Assembly (NCBI RefSeq): GCF_000328685.1
Contig: NC_019974.1
Coordinates: 3,525,001-3,589,000 of the forward strand
Source: Natronococcus occultus SP4
Lineage (GTDB): Archaea; Halobacteriota; Halobacteria; Halobacteriales; Natrialbaceae
Direction of reading: 5' to 3'
DNA: 64,000 nt
Positions 10,243 through 20,211 of this stretch are shown here, piece after piece; position 1 is the stretch's first letter, and every line of letters begins with the position of its first letter. Below the pieces are notes generated by a model. It made no database searches, was not told the origin of the DNA, and saw only the letters and a list, made by a program, of their open reading frames with translations. The translations under genes and the position numbers were made by a program.

Positions 10243-11070
10243 GTGACCGACAGCCACACGATCGACGCCGGGAACGCGGCGATCCCGGCGCTCGGGTTCG
10301 GTACCGCGCGAATGACCGGCGACGACTGTCGCGAGGCGGTGACGTCCGCGCTGGAGGCCGGCTACCGCCACCTCGACACCGCCCAGCTGTACGACAACGA
10401 GGACGCCGTCGGCGACGCGCTCGCGGCGAGCGACGTCCCCCGCGAGGACGTCTTCGTCGTGACCAAACTCGACACCGACAACCTCGCCCGCGAGGACGTC
10501 CTCGCGTCGACCCGCCGGAGCCTCGATCGGCTGGGGCTCGGAACGGTCGATCTCCTCCTGATCCACGCGCCCCGCGACCGCGTCCCCCTCGAGGAGACGC
10601 TGGACGCGATGAACGAGCTCCAGAGCGAGGGCGCCGTCGAGCACATCGGCGTCAGCAACTTCTCGGTCGAGCAACTCGAGCGCGCCCGGGAGCTGTCGGC
10701 GACGCCGATCGTCGCCAACCAGGTGAAGTACCACCCCTACCACCGCCAGGACGAGCTCCTGTCCTACTGCGCCGACAACGACGTCTGTCTGACGGCCTAC
10801 AGCCCGCTCGCCGAGGGGGCCGTCGTCGGCGACGACCGTCTCGCGGAGATCGGCGAGCGCTACGGCAAGTCGGCGTCCCAGGTCGCGCTCCGGTGGCTGC
10901 TCCAGCAGCCGGCCGTGGCGGCGATTCCGAAGGCCGCGAGCCCCGAGCACGTCGCGGCGAACGCCGAGATTTTCGACTTCGAACTCTCGACCGCGGAGCG
11001 GCGACGGGTGTTCGAGCTGACCGATCCGCGTCTCACCGCCCGGATCGCGTCGAAGCTCGGACTGGACTGA
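10243..11070 (+). CDS. aldo/keto reductase
   Basis: A 275-residue NAD(P)H-dependent reductase of the AKR family. The N-terminal strand (IPALGFGTARM), the YRHLDTAQLYDNE segment carrying the catalytic Asp and Tyr, the VTKLDTDN lysine and the LLLIHAPRD histidine make up the AKR tetrad; the C-terminal cofactor loop is AAIPKAASPEHVAANAEIF. A GTG start at 10243 is chosen because no ATG lies suitably close and the N-terminus aligns there with the family. The substrate is unknown. The preceding 200 bases contain an AT-rich stretch near 10075-10090 that may hold a promoter. Confidence 0.92.
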   Translation: MTDSHTIDAGNAAIPALGFGTARMTGDDCREAVTSALEAGYRHLDTAQLYDNEDAVGDALAASDVPREDVFVVTKLDTDNLAREDVLASTRRSLDRLGLGTVDLLLIHAPRDRVPLEETLDAMNELQSEGAVEHIGVSNFSVEQLERARELSATPIVANQVKYHPYHRQDELLSYCADNDVCLTAYSPLAEGAVVGDDRLAEIGERYGKSASQVALRWLLQQPAVAAIPKAASPEHVAANAEIFDFELSTAERRRVFELTDPRLTARIASKLGLD

Positions 11071-11114
11071 CCGACGGGCAAGCACTTATCCGGCTTACCC
11101 GTCACTGAACGGCT

Positions 11115-13808
11115 ATGAGCGACGGTGTGGGGGCACCCGACGACGGGGTTCGAGACGACGCGGCCGAGAGACGATCGCTCGAGCAGTACCGGACGCTAAC
11201 GAACGCGATCGACGACGGCATCTACCGGCTCGACACCAACGGTCGGATCGCCGCCGTCAACGACGCCGTCCTCGAGCAGACCGGGTACGCCCGGGAGGAA
11301 CTGCTCGGCGAACAGCTCGTGGCGCTCGTCGACGAGGACGACCTCGCCCGCTTCGATCGGGCGCTTCGCGGGCGACTCGAAACGGGCGACGCTCCCGAGA
11401 CGACACTCGAGCTCGCGATCGAGACCGCCGACGGCGGTCGACTCCTCTGTGAGGTTCGGTTCAACGTCCTCGAGGCCGACGGCGAGTTCGAGGGTGTCGT
11501 CGCCGTCGCCCGGGAGGTCGACGGAGCTCCCGAACGGGGTCGTTCGGACACAGTCTGGGAAGCCGACGAGTCCATCTCTTCGGTCATCGACGAGGCCGAC
11601 GTCGGCGTGTTCGTCCTCGACGAGACGTTCGACGTCGTCTGGGCCGACGAGACCGTCGAAACCTACTTCGGCGTGGATCGCGACGAGCTCATCGGCCGGA
11701 ACAAACGAACCGTCATCGAGGAGACGATTCGCAATCGTCTCGCCGATCCCGAGGGGTTCGCGGAGACCGTGCTTGCGACCTACGACGACAATACGTCCGT
11801 CGAGCAGTTCGAGTGTCGCATCACGGACGGCCCCGACGGGAAGGAGCGCTGGCTCGAGCACCGGAGCAAGCCGATCGAGTCCGGACGGTACGCCGGCGGT
11901 CGCGTCGAGCTGTACTACGACGTCACCGACCGGAAGCGATCCGAGCGTGCCCGGCGCGAGAGCGAGCTGCGCTTCGAGTCACTGGTCGACGCCGTCGACG
12001 AGTACGCCATCTTCGTCCTCGATCCCGAAGGACGGGTCCAGAGCTGGAACCGGGGCGCGAAACGGATCAAGGGGTACGACGTGTCGGAGATCGTCGGCGA
12101 GCACTTCTCGACGTTCTACACCGACGACGACCGGGCCGACGGCGTCCCGGAGCGAAACCTCGAGCGGGCCAGAACCGAGGGCAGCGTCGAGAACGAGGGG
12201 TGGCGCGTCCGCGCCGACGGGTCGCGGTTCTGGGCGAACGTGACGATCACGCCGATCAGGGAGGACGGCGAGCTCCAGGGGTACGCGAAAGTCACCCGCG
12301 ACATGACCGAACGCCGGGAGCGCGAACAGCAGCTCCAACGCGAGCGAGACCTGACCGAACGGATTCTCGAGACGAGCCCGGTCGGGATCGCAGTCGTCAA
12401 CCCCGACGGGTCGACCAGCCGGGCCAACGAGCGGATGGCGACCCTGCTCGGCGTCCCGCCGGACGAGTCCTCGGAGTACGCCGCGGGCCAGCGGGAGATG
12501 TACGACGCCGAGGGGCGACTGCTACCGATCGAGGATCGACCGGCGGGCCGGGTCTTCGAGACCGGCGAGCCCGTCTACGACCGAGAGATCCGTCTGGATC
12601 GGCCCGGAAGAACGCGGACGTGGCTGTCGATAAACGCCACGCCGATCGGTACCGACGAGGAGGTTCCCGAGCAGGTCGTCGTCACCGCGACGGATATCAC
12701 CGATCTGAAAGAGCTGGCCGAGCGGCGCAAACGGGAACTCGAGGAACGAGAGAAGGAGCTGGCGGCCGTCAAGCTCGCGACGAGCCTGCTCGAGACCGGC
12801 GACAGACCGGTCGAGGAGCTGCTCGAGGAGTTCGTCTCGAAGCTCCCCCGGTCGTTCCGGTATCCGGACCGAACCGCAGCCCACGTCTCCGTCGGCGAGC
12901 ACGAGGCAGCCACCGACGCCTACGGCACCTTCGAACGCCAGATCACCGCCCACGCCAGTACGGACAGCGGGACGTCGATCCGGATCGACGTCGGCTTCGT
13001 GGAGCCGCCGCCGGAAAGCGAGTCCGACCCGTTCATCGACGAGGAACGGGAACTGATCGATACGCTCGCGACCCTGATGACGTTTCACTTCGAGCGCCGG
13101 GAGTACATCGACGAACTCCGGGCCGAAACCAGGCGACTGGAGCAGTTCGCGTACGCGGCCTCCCACGACCTGCAGGAGCCGTTGCGGATGGTCTCGAGCT
13201 ACCTCCAGCTCATCGATCAACGCTACGGGGACGAGTTCGACGCCGACGGCCGGGAGTTCCTCGAGTTCGCTCTCGAGGGCGCCGAACGAATGCGCAACAT
13301 GATCGACGGCCTGCTCGCCTACGCCCGGGTCAAGACCCGCGGGGGGCCGCTCGGACCCGTCGATCTCGACGCCGTCCTCGAAGGCGCCCGCTCGAATCTC
13401 GAGATGCGAATCGAGGAGAGCGGCGCCGACGTCGAGGCGGAGTCGCTCCCGACCGTCGAGGGCGACGAACACCAGCTGCGGCAGGTGTTCCAGAACCTGC
13501 TTGAGAACGCGATCGAGTACAGCGACGACACCCCGCGAATCCGCGTCTCGGCCGAGCGGCGCGGACCGGAGTGGGTCGTCTCGGTTCGCGACGAGGGGAT
13601 CGGGATCGAGCCGGAGGACCGCGAGCAGATCTTCGAGATGTTCCAGCGGCTCCACAGCCGCGCCGACCACGGGGGAACGGGGATCGGGCTCGCGCTCTGT
13701 GAGCGGATCGTCGAGCGCCACGGCGGCGAGATCTGGGTCGACTCCGAACCCGGCGAGGGGTCGACGTTCTCGTTTACGCTGCCAGTCAGGGGATCGCCGG
13801 AAGGGTAA
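11115..13808 (+). CDS. multi-PAS sensor histidine kinase
   Basis: An 897-residue soluble kinase. Four PAS-type modules occupy about residues 20-140, 150-275, 280-395 and 405-520, linked by typical PAC endings (VTRDMTERREREQQ, VTATDITDLKELAERR). A GAF-like or linker region follows (about 540-660), then a HisKA domain with phosphoacceptor His684 in ASHDLQEPLRM and an HATPase domain with N box (NLLENAIEYS), DEGIGIEPED and the G2 box GGTGIGLALCERI. There are no membrane segments and no receiver domain, so it senses a cytoplasmic signal and its response regulator is elsewhere. The kinase at 52815 has a near-copy of the same core. Confidence 0.93.
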   Translation: MSDGVGAPDDGVRDDAAERRSLEQYRTLTNAIDDGIYRLDTNGRIAAVNDAVLEQTGYAREELLGEQLVALVDEDDLARFDRALRGRLETGDAPETTLELAIETADGGRLLCEVRFNVLEADGEFEGVVAVAREVDGAPERGRSDTVWEADESISSVIDEADVGVFVLDETFDVVWADETVETYFGVDRDELIGRNKRTVIEETIRNRLADPEGFAETVLATYDDNTSVEQFECRITDGPDGKERWLEHRSKPIESGRYAGGRVELYYDVTDRKRSERARRESELRFESLVDAVDEYAIFVLDPEGRVQSWNRGAKRIKGYDVSEIVGEHFSTFYTDDDRADGVPERNLERARTEGSVENEGWRVRADGSRFWANVTITPIREDGELQGYAKVTRDMTERREREQQLQRERDLTERILETSPVGIAVVNPDGSTSRANERMATLLGVPPDESSEYAAGQREMYDAEGRLLPIEDRPAGRVFETGEPVYDREIRLDRPGRTRTWLSINATPIGTDEEVPEQVVVTATDITDLKELAERRKRELEEREKELAAVKLATSLLETGDRPVEELLEEFVSKLPRSFRYPDRTAAHVSVGEHEAATDAYGTFERQITAHASTDSGTSIRIDVGFVEPPPESESDPFIDEERELIDTLATLMTFHFERREYIDELRAETRRLEQFAYAASHDLQEPLRMVSSYLQLIDQRYGDEFDADGREFLEFALEGAERMRNMIDGLLAYARVKTRGGPLGPVDLDAVLEGARSNLEMRIEESGADVEAESLPTVEGDEHQLRQVFQNLLENAIEYSDDTPRIRVSAERRGPEWVVSVRDEGIGIEPEDREQIFEMFQRLHSRADHGGTGIGLALCERIVERHGGEIWVDSEPGEGSTFSFTLPVRGSPEG

Positions 13809-13842
13809 CACTCTCCGTCCGGCGGCCCGAACCGCTCGCCCG

Positions 13843-14226
13843 ATGCATATCGATCACGCAGGGATCGCGACCGACGACGCCGCCGAGCTGGCGGCGCTGT
13901 ACGAGGTGCTGTTCGACCTCGAGATCGCCCACGAGGAGGAGTTCGACGGAATGTCCGTCGTCTTCCTCGACTGCGGGAACGGCTACCTCGAGCTGCTCGA
14001 GCCCCTCGAGGACGGGACGATCGCCCGCTACCTCGAGGACGACGGCCCCGGAGTCCACCACCTCGCGCTCGCGACCGACGACATCGACGCCGCCCTCGAG
14101 ACCGCCCGCGAACACGACGTCGCGCTCGTCGACGAGGAGCCACGGCCCGGCGCGTGGGGCCACTCGGTCGCTTTTCTCCACCCCAAGGATACGGGCGGGA
14201 TCCTGATCGAGTTCGTCGAACACTGA
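13843..14226 (+). CDS. mce: methylmalonyl-CoA epimerase (VOC family)
   Basis: A 127-residue glyoxalase-fold protein that converts (S)- to (R)-methylmalonyl-CoA. The metal ligands are recognisable: His5 in MHIDHAGIA, a histidine in GVHHLALATDD and the Glu in LIEFVEH at the very C-terminus. The frame is open upstream into the kinase region, but the ATG at 13843 gives exactly the family N-terminus. It lies 34 bases after the kinase stop. Its pathway partner, the mutase, is 4.3 kb upstream, so the methylmalonyl-CoA genes are clustered but not contiguous. Confidence 0.92.
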   Translation: MHIDHAGIATDDAAELAALYEVLFDLEIAHEEEFDGMSVVFLDCGNGYLELLEPLEDGTIARYLEDDGPGVHHLALATDDIDAALETAREHDVALVDEEPRPGAWGHSVAFLHPKDTGGILIEFVEH

Positions 14227-14228
14227 GC

Positions 14229-14657
14229 TCAGTCGGTCTCCCGTTCGCTCGCGGGCGCCCGAACCGTCTCCTCGGCACGGACGTGGACGATCTCGACCCG
14301 TTCGTTCTCGCGCCGATCGACGGGGAGCTCCAGTCGGTACTCGACGACGCCGAGACACTGGACGCAGACCCCGTCCAGGGAGCCGACCCGGATCGCGACC
14401 TCGAGGACGTCGCGGTCGTCGGGACGAGAAACCGACTCGAGCGCGATCTCGTGGCAGGGAGTCGGCGTTCGGATCAGCCCCTCGATCACGACTCCGTCAT
14501 CGGGACACCGAACCGTCGCCCCGTTGCGCTCGTCGCCGGCACAGCGCCCGCCGCGACGCTCGAGCGACGGCTCTCGATCGTCGTCCTCGCGGCCGATGAC
14601 CCCGCTACCCGCAGCGATTCCGCTCGCGACGCCGTGTAGTATGGTTCGTCGTCGCAT
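14229..14657 (-). CDS. uncharacterised protein, possible Tat signal
   Basis: A 142-residue protein with no recognised domain. The start (MRRRTILHGVASGIAAGSG) looks like a short twin-arginine signal peptide. The mature part holds several cysteines (GRCAGDE, TVRCPDD, CHEIAL, GVCVQCLG), including one CxxC, so metal binding or disulfides are possible. It is convergent with the epimerase gene, with its stop about 3 bases away. Codon use looks normal. I cannot give a function. Confidence 0.6.
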   Translation of the reverse strand: MRRRTILHGVASGIAAGSGVIGREDDDREPSLERRGGRCAGDERNGATVRCPDDGVVIEGLIRTPTPCHEIALESVSRPDDRDVLEVAIRVGSLDGVCVQCLGVVEYRLELPVDRRENERVEIVHVRAEETVRAPASERETD

Positions 14658-14712
14658 ACCAAACCGTCCACGTCGCGGTAGAAACGTCTTCGCCGCGGGT
14701 GCGGCCGCGCTC

Positions 14713-14916
14713 CTACCGGAGCCGGTGGATCACGCGCAGCAGGATCGAGGTCGCGGTCCCGATCCCGGGGATCCGCGTCGACAGCGCTGCGGCCGCGAGC
14801 AACAGCAGGCCGCTCTTGGGTCGGCCGCGGGCGAACGCCAGTCCCGCGTCGATCACCGTCGAGACGATACTGAGCTTGTTCGCCGACGAATCGGCGAAAC
14901 CGCCGTTAGTGGACAT
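14713..14916 (-). CDS. small hydrophobic protein
   Basis: A 67-residue protein starting at the ATG on the minus strand at 14916 (MSTNGGFADSSANKLSIV). It has a hydrophobic stretch SGLLLLAAAALSTRIPGIG and a basic end (ILLRVIHRLR), so it is probably membrane-associated. It matches the style of small conserved haloarchaeal proteins, but no family is recognised. The stop is 55 bases from the start of the 14229-14657 gene on the same strand, so the two may be co-transcribed. Confidence 0.55.
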   Translation of the reverse strand: MSTNGGFADSSANKLSIVSTVIDAGLAFARGRPKSGLLLLAAAALSTRIPGIGTATSILLRVIHRLR

Positions 14917-15095
14917 CGTCCTCGATAGAGGCGAGCCGCGAGGAAATACTCCCCCCTTGCCCGTCCAAGCGAACCCCACCCCGGTGGCCGGGTCGATGAC
15001 GCTGACGACGCCGACGTCGATCGACGCGTTCGGCGCCGACCCGCCCCGTTGCACGTCGGCAGTCCTATTACCGTCCGACGACGCGTTGGGAACGG

Positions 15096-17295
15096 ATGAG
15101 CGAACTAGCCGCGCCCGTCGGATTTCTGGTCGACGGAGACCCCTCGCCGGAGCAACACGCTGCCCTCGAGTGGGCGGCGGCGGCCGGGATCGACGCCGAA
15201 CCGATCCCGCTCGCCGACGTCGCCGCCGACGCCCGCCTCTCGGAGTACGACGTCCTCTGGTGGCACCGCGTTGCGCCCCTCGAGGACGGCGATCCCCTCG
15301 AGGACGTCCGCGGTCCCCTCGAAGCGTCCCTCGCGGACGGCCGTGGGCTCTTGCTCTCGCTGCGCGCGCTCGAGGCCGTCCCCGGGCTCGGGATCGACCC
15401 GGTCGGTCCCGACGTGTCGGTCGTCGAGGACGCAACGACGACGACCGGGCTGCTCTGGAAGTCACTGCGGGCCGACCACCCCGCCTTCGACGGCTTCGAG
15501 GAGCTCCGGGTTCCGACGCGAGCGCCGGAAGGCGATCAGCCCTGCGCGCGCTACGAGCGCGTCCTGCCCGAGCGGGGCGCCGTCCTCGCGAGCACGCTCC
15601 GCGCGGACCGCGAGGCCCCCGCCGAACCCGCCCTGGTCGGCTGGCGGGTCGGCGACGGCGACGTTGCCGGGCTCGGAACGGGGATCCGCTTCGACGGCCC
15701 CGCCCCGGAGGACGCCGCCCGCAATCGTGGCCGCATCCTCGAGAACCTGCTCGGGGGTCCTGGCCGCGGACGACGAGCGGCTCGTCGAGAACGAGCCCGG
15801 GAGCGTCGCCGAGCTGTCGGCGGCCCGCGAGCGGCTGGCCGACGATCACCACCGTCCGCGGTACCACGTCTCGCCGCCCGGCAACTGGCTCAACGACCCG
15901 AACGGGTTGATCGAGTGGAACGGAACCTACCACGTCTTCTACCAGTACAACCCCGCGGGGCCACACCACGGGACGATCCACTGGGGCCACGCCGTCAGCG
16001 ACGATCTGGTGAGCTGGGAGGACCGCCCGATCGCGCTGACGCCCTCGCCGAACGGTCCCGACCGCGACGGCTGCTGGTCAGGCTGTGCGGTCGACGTCGA
16101 CGGGACGCCGCAGATTCTCTACACGGGTGGTCGCGACGACGTGCAGCTCCCCTGCCTGGCGACCGCGGCCGACGACGAGCTGACGGGCTGGGAGAAGTCG
16201 CCCGAAAACCCGGTCATCAGGTCGGTTCCCGTCGAGCCGCCGCTTCGCTCGAGCGAGCACTGGCGCGCCGAGTTCCGCGACCACAACGTCTGGCAAGAGG
16301 ACGGCGTCTGGCACCAGCTCATCGGCTCCGGGATCGAGGACGGCGGCGGGACCGCACTGCTGTATACAAGCGAGGACGACGACTTCACCGACTGGAGCTA
16401 CGAGGGGCCGATCCTCTCGGGCGAGCCCGAGGAGGACGGCATGATCTGGGAGTGTCCGGAACTGCTGGATCTCGACGAGAAACGGCTGTTACACGTCTCG
16501 AACTACGAGGCGGTCCGGTACTACCTGGGCGAGTACGCGGATGGCTCCCTCGAGGTCGATCGGACGGGACTGCTCGATCACGGCGCCTTCTACGCGCCCC
16601 AGTCGCTGCGGGACGACGACAACGACCGGTGGCTCACCTGGGGGTGGATCAAACCCGACCGGAGCCCCGAAGCACAGTGGGACGCGGGCTGGTCGGGCTC
16701 GCTCTCGGTCCCGCGGCGGATCGACCTCGACGAAGCGGGGCGGCTCCGACAGCGCCCCGCCGCCGAGCTGACGGCGCTTCGCGGGGACCGGGCCTACGCG
16801 GGCTCACCGACCCTCGAGGACGAACACCGGGAGCTGCCGTTTACCGGACACTCGTTCGAGCTCCGGGCCGAGATTCGCCTCGAGGACGCCGCGGAGTGTG
16901 GCCTGGCGGTTCGGCGCTCGCCCGACGGCAAGGAAGAGACGCTGTTGCGGTACACCCGCGAGAGCGACCTCGTCGTCGACCGCGCGGCGTCGACGACCGA
17001 CCCCCGCGCCTCGACCGACCCGGTCTCGATGCCCGTCACCCCGGTCGACGGGCCGCTCTCCCTTCGCCTGTTCGTCGACGGCTCCGTCCTCGAGGTCTTC
17101 GCGAACGAGCGCCACTGTCTGTCGACCCGGATCTTCCCGACACGCGAGGACACCGACGGCGTCTCGCTGTACGCCACCGACGGGCTGGCCGCCTTCGAGG
17201 ACCTCGAGTGCTGGACGATGGGGTCGGCCTGGCCATCGGTAGATGACACAAATATAGCGAACGCCCACGACTTCAGTCGTGGGTCCAAGCGGTAG
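15096..17295 (+). pseudogene. GH32 beta-fructosidase (levanase/invertase-like), frameshifted
   Basis: The N-terminal 220 or so residues ([20 protein letters not shown] on, an uncharacterised domain found ahead of the hydrolase) read in one frame. The GH32 catalytic domain reads in another frame from about 15758. The join lies at a run of five Gs at 15753-15757; removing one G restores [16 protein letters not shown]. The catalytic part is complete: WLNDPNG nucleophile motif, WSGCAVD, FRDHNVW (an RDH where most members have RDP), WECPEL acid/base motif and the C-terminal beta-sandwich ending [12 protein letters not shown]. The last 18 or so codons come from a palindromic repeat (17245-17290). 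It is either a real inactivation or a one-base sequencing error. The likely role is fructan or sucrose hydrolysis together with the convergent GH68 gene. Confidence 0.85.
17245..17290 (+). repeat. palindromic IS200/IS605-end-like repeat, copy A
   Basis: It contains a perfect 9-bp hairpin (CCCACGACT, loop TC, AGTCGTGGG; 17264-17283) preceded by the 15-mer GACACAAATATAGCG. The same 15-mer and most of the hairpin recur in inverted orientation at 31863-31910. The hairpin style resembles the subterminal hairpins of haloarchaeal IS200/IS605 elements. It lies within the 3' end of the GH32 frame and supplies its last codons and stop. Confidence 0.7.
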
Positions 17296-17395
17296 GCAGA
17301 ATTCCACAAACCACGCACGTCACTCGGCTCGTGATTCCCCCGTTACTCCGACTCGCCGGCAACCACATCTCTGAACGAGGAAGCCGCGGCACCAA

Positions 17396-18760
17396 CTACA
17401 GGTACCGAGACCCGTCCGCGTCGCTCTCCGCTCGGTACGACGACAGCAGGGCCGGGAGGTCCTCGTCCGGCAGCGGCAGGTAGCCGTGCTCCAGCGCGCC
17501 CAGCACGCGCGTCTCCGTGCCGCCGACGTCCAGCCGGACGGTCGGGGCGAGGGTTCCTCCGAACCGGCGCTGCTGTTCGTCGGCGGGGAGGTCGGCCACG
17601 TCGTCCAGCGAGAGTCCGCGCAGGTCGTAGTAGTTGAAGAAGCTGCTGACCAGCACCTCCTCGCGGTGAGGGTAGGCCAGCCAGGAGTAGGTCTGGAACG
17701 GCGCGCTCTCGGGGTTGGTCAGGACCAGCCCGGACTCGTTCAGCGGGACGTACTCACCCCGCAGCGAGTCCGCGACGAAGCCATACAGCGCGTCGTAGCC
17801 GTCGATTCCCTCGGCGAACGTGTGCTCGTGACTCGAGAGGAAAAGGTAGTACCGATCGTTCCGGACCACGAGGTGTGGACGCTCGAGCTCCTGGTTCGTG
17901 CCGACGCCCTCGAGGATCGGCGGCCGAAGCTCCCAGTCGGTCGGATCGCCCGACGGCGAGACGGCGATCCCGACGCTCCCGTTGAAATCGAGGTGTTCCG
18001 GATCGGTGCCGTACCGGTCGCTCGCCCGTTCGGGGTCGGGAACCGGCGTGTTGGCCTCGAACAGCAGGTAGGTCTCCCCGGTCCGGGGATCCTCGAAGAA
18101 CCACGGATCTCGGAAGGTGTAGATCATCCCCCGAGACTGTTCCTCGCGTTCGTACTCGGTCCCGTCGGGCTCGAGCAGGATCTCGTGGTCGAACGGCCCC
18201 GAAACGTCGAGGCCGTCGCCGTCGGTCTCGACGGTTCCACCCGAGCCGACCGCGATCCGCTGGGTGTAGGTGAGCTCGTCCTCGCCGCGGGTTCCCGAGG
18301 CGGTGTAGTAGACGTACAGCTCCCCGTCGCCATCCCCGCGCTCGTCGTACAGCGCCGACCCCGCCCACTGGCGCGAGCCGAAGGGGCCGTGGGCTCCCGT
18401 TCGGTCGCTCCCGTCTCGCTCCCGGGCGTCCTCGAAGACGGGGCCGCCGCAGGTCCACTCGCGGCCGTCCCGGGAGTAGAAGTACCGGATCGTCGCCACG
18501 TCGTGGCGCGTCCCCGGCAGCAACTCGGCGGGCGCCGTTAGCGAGAGGATCACCCGGTAGCCGTCGATCTCGGCGATCGAGCCGTCCCGGTTGCGAAGGA
18601 GCCAGGTGTCCCAGACGTGCAGGTCGGAGTCGAGCTCCGAAGCGGGCGGGTAGACGACCGGCGCGAGCGTCTCCTCGCTTCGCCGGATCGCGGCCGCCTG
18701 CGAGCGCGTCCACCGCGAGATCGACCGCTGCTCGCGGTCGACGGTCGGTTCGTCGTGCAT
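17396..18760 (-). CDS. GH68 levansucrase/inulosucrase-type fructosyltransferase
   Basis: A 454-residue GH68 enzyme, which transfers fructose from sucrose to build levan or inulin (or to water). All three catalytic motifs are visible: the nucleophile Asp51 in HVWDTW, the stabiliser Asp218 in TFRDPWFF and the acid/base Glu293 in ELERPHLVV. Length is typical for the catalytic domain without extras. No signal peptide is seen at the N-terminus (MHDEPTVDREQRS), although GH68 enzymes usually act outside the cell. It converges on the GH32 gene, giving a synthesis/degradation pair for fructans. Confidence 0.92.
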   Translation of the reverse strand: MHDEPTVDREQRSISRWTRSQAAAIRRSEETLAPVVYPPASELDSDLHVWDTWLLRNRDGSIAEIDGYRVILSLTAPAELLPGTRHDVATIRYFYSRDGREWTCGGPVFEDARERDGSDRTGAHGPFGSRQWAGSALYDERGDGDGELYVYYTASGTRGEDELTYTQRIAVGSGGTVETDGDGLDVSGPFDHEILLEPDGTEYEREEQSRGMIYTFRDPWFFEDPRTGETYLLFEANTPVPDPERASDRYGTDPEHLDFNGSVGIAVSPSGDPTDWELRPPILEGVGTNQELERPHLVVRNDRYYLFLSSHEHTFAEGIDGYDALYGFVADSLRGEYVPLNESGLVLTNPESAPFQTYSWLAYPHREEVLVSSFFNYYDLRGLSLDDVADLPADEQQRRFGGTLAPTVRLDVGGTETRVLGALEHGYLPLPDEDLPALLSSYRAESDADGSRYL

Positions 18761-18820
18761 GTCGTAGCCGTCCGCGAGCGGAGCAGAAAAACGATGTGAA
18801 GCCCGGACGCGGTCGTCGGC

Positions 18821-19978
18821 TTAGTTCCCGTCGGCCGGCTCCTCGTTCCCGTCCGGCGTCTTGGACTCGTCTCGGGGGACGTCGATGCTGTCGGGCTGTT
18901 GTCCCATGTCCTCACCCTCCTGAATCGCCTTGGCTTCCTGTTCCATCGACTCGACGTCCATCTCGAGCTCCTCGTCGATCTCGCCGAGGATCTCGCTGAT
19001 GTCGTCGAGACCGATCAGCTCGCGGGTCTCCTCGTCGAACTCGAGGCTCTCGAGCTGGCCGTCTTGCTGCTGGACGTCACTGCCCGAGAGGTGTTTGCCG
19101 TACCGGCCGACCATCGAGGTGAGCTCCTGGGGCATGACGAAGGTGGTCGACTCGCTCTGGCCGATCTCCTCTAAGGCGTCCATCCCCTTGTCGATGACCG
19201 CGCGCTCGCCCATCGACTCCGCGGAACGGGCCCTGAGGACGGTCGAGATCGCGTCACCCTGCGCTTCGAGGATCTGGCTCTGCTTTTCCCCCTGGGCGCG
19301 GATGATGTTGGACTGTTTGTCACCTTCTGCCTTCTCGACGGCACTGCGGCGTTCACCCTGTGCCTCGAGGATCATCGCCCGGCGTTTGCGTTCGGCGGAT
19401 GTCTGCTGTTCCATCGCGCCCTTGACGTCCGGCGACGGCGTGACCTCTCGAACCTCGACGCTCTCCACTCGAATTCCCCACTCGTCGGTGGGTTCGTCCA
19501 GTTCCTGGCGGATCCGCTCGTTGATCATCTCCCGGCGACTAAGCGTGTCGTCGAGCTCCATGTCGCCCAGCACAGCGCGCAGGGTCGTCTGGGCGAGGTT
19601 CGAGACGGCCATCTTGTAGTCGTCGACCTCGAGGAACGCCCGTTTGGCGTCCATCACGCGGATGTAGACGACGGCGTCGGCGGTCACCGGGGAGTTGTCT
19701 CGGGTGATCGCCTCCTGGGTCGGCACGTCGATCGTCTGAGTCCGCATGTCGAAGGTGTAGACCCGCGAGACGAACGGCGGGACGATGTTCAACCCCGGCT
19801 GGAGCAGCTTGCGGTACTCGCCGAAGATCGTCAGCGCACCCCGGTTGTAGGCGTCGACGATCTCGACCATCTGCCAGACCGTTATCGCGACGACCACCAG
19901 AACGAGTACTCCGAGATACAGCATCGGGTCGATTCCCGGGTCCTCGAACTGCAGGAGTGTCGCCACCAGCGCGTTCAT
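18821..19978 (-). CDS. SPFH/band-7 membrane protein (stomatin-like)
   Basis: A 385-residue stomatin/prohibitin-family protein. One N-terminal membrane segment (MLYLGVLVLVVVAITVW) is followed by the SPFH domain (about residues 45-220: GEYRKLLQPGLNIVPPF, PVTADAVVYIRV). Next is a long alanine/glutamate-rich coiled coil with recurring AQGE units (ILEAQGERRSAVEKAEGDK). The C-terminal tail is acidic. It probably forms membrane-bound oligomeric scaffolds. Many archaeal homologues are paired with an NfeD protease-partner gene, but none is adjacent here. Confidence 0.92.
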   Translation of the reverse strand: MNALVATLLQFEDPGIDPMLYLGVLVLVVVAITVWQMVEIVDAYNRGALTIFGEYRKLLQPGLNIVPPFVSRVYTFDMRTQTIDVPTQEAITRDNSPVTADAVVYIRVMDAKRAFLEVDDYKMAVSNLAQTTLRAVLGDMELDDTLSRREMINERIRQELDEPTDEWGIRVESVEVREVTPSPDVKGAMEQQTSAERKRRAMILEAQGERRSAVEKAEGDKQSNIIRAQGEKQSQILEAQGDAISTVLRARSAESMGERAVIDKGMDALEEIGQSESTTFVMPQELTSMVGRYGKHLSGSDVQQQDGQLESLEFDEETRELIGLDDISEILGEIDEELEMDVESMEQEAKAIQEGEDMGQQPDSIDVPRDESKTPDGNEEPADGN

Positions 19979-20211
19979 AGTCGCACCAGGGCCTCCGACC
20001 GAATAACTCTTCGTTCAGGAATATGTGAACGAGTGTCATTCACCGGACGGAGTTGCCGGTATCACTCCGATTTCTATCGGTCCGACTCGCGATCCGCCGA
20101 GCGCTATCACTGGCAGCATCCGAGGACACAACGTTCGATGTGATCCGTGGTCGACCAGTCCCTTGGGAGGCAGGCACAACCCTTTCCCGAGCCGATAGCT
20201 TGCTTCGCTCC

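Noticed and set aside
14713..15990. Long minus-strand open frame of 425 codons across the GH32 region
   Set aside because: Only its last 67 codons look like a protein. The rest is Arg/Gly-rich, as expected from the antisense strand of GC-rich coding DNA.
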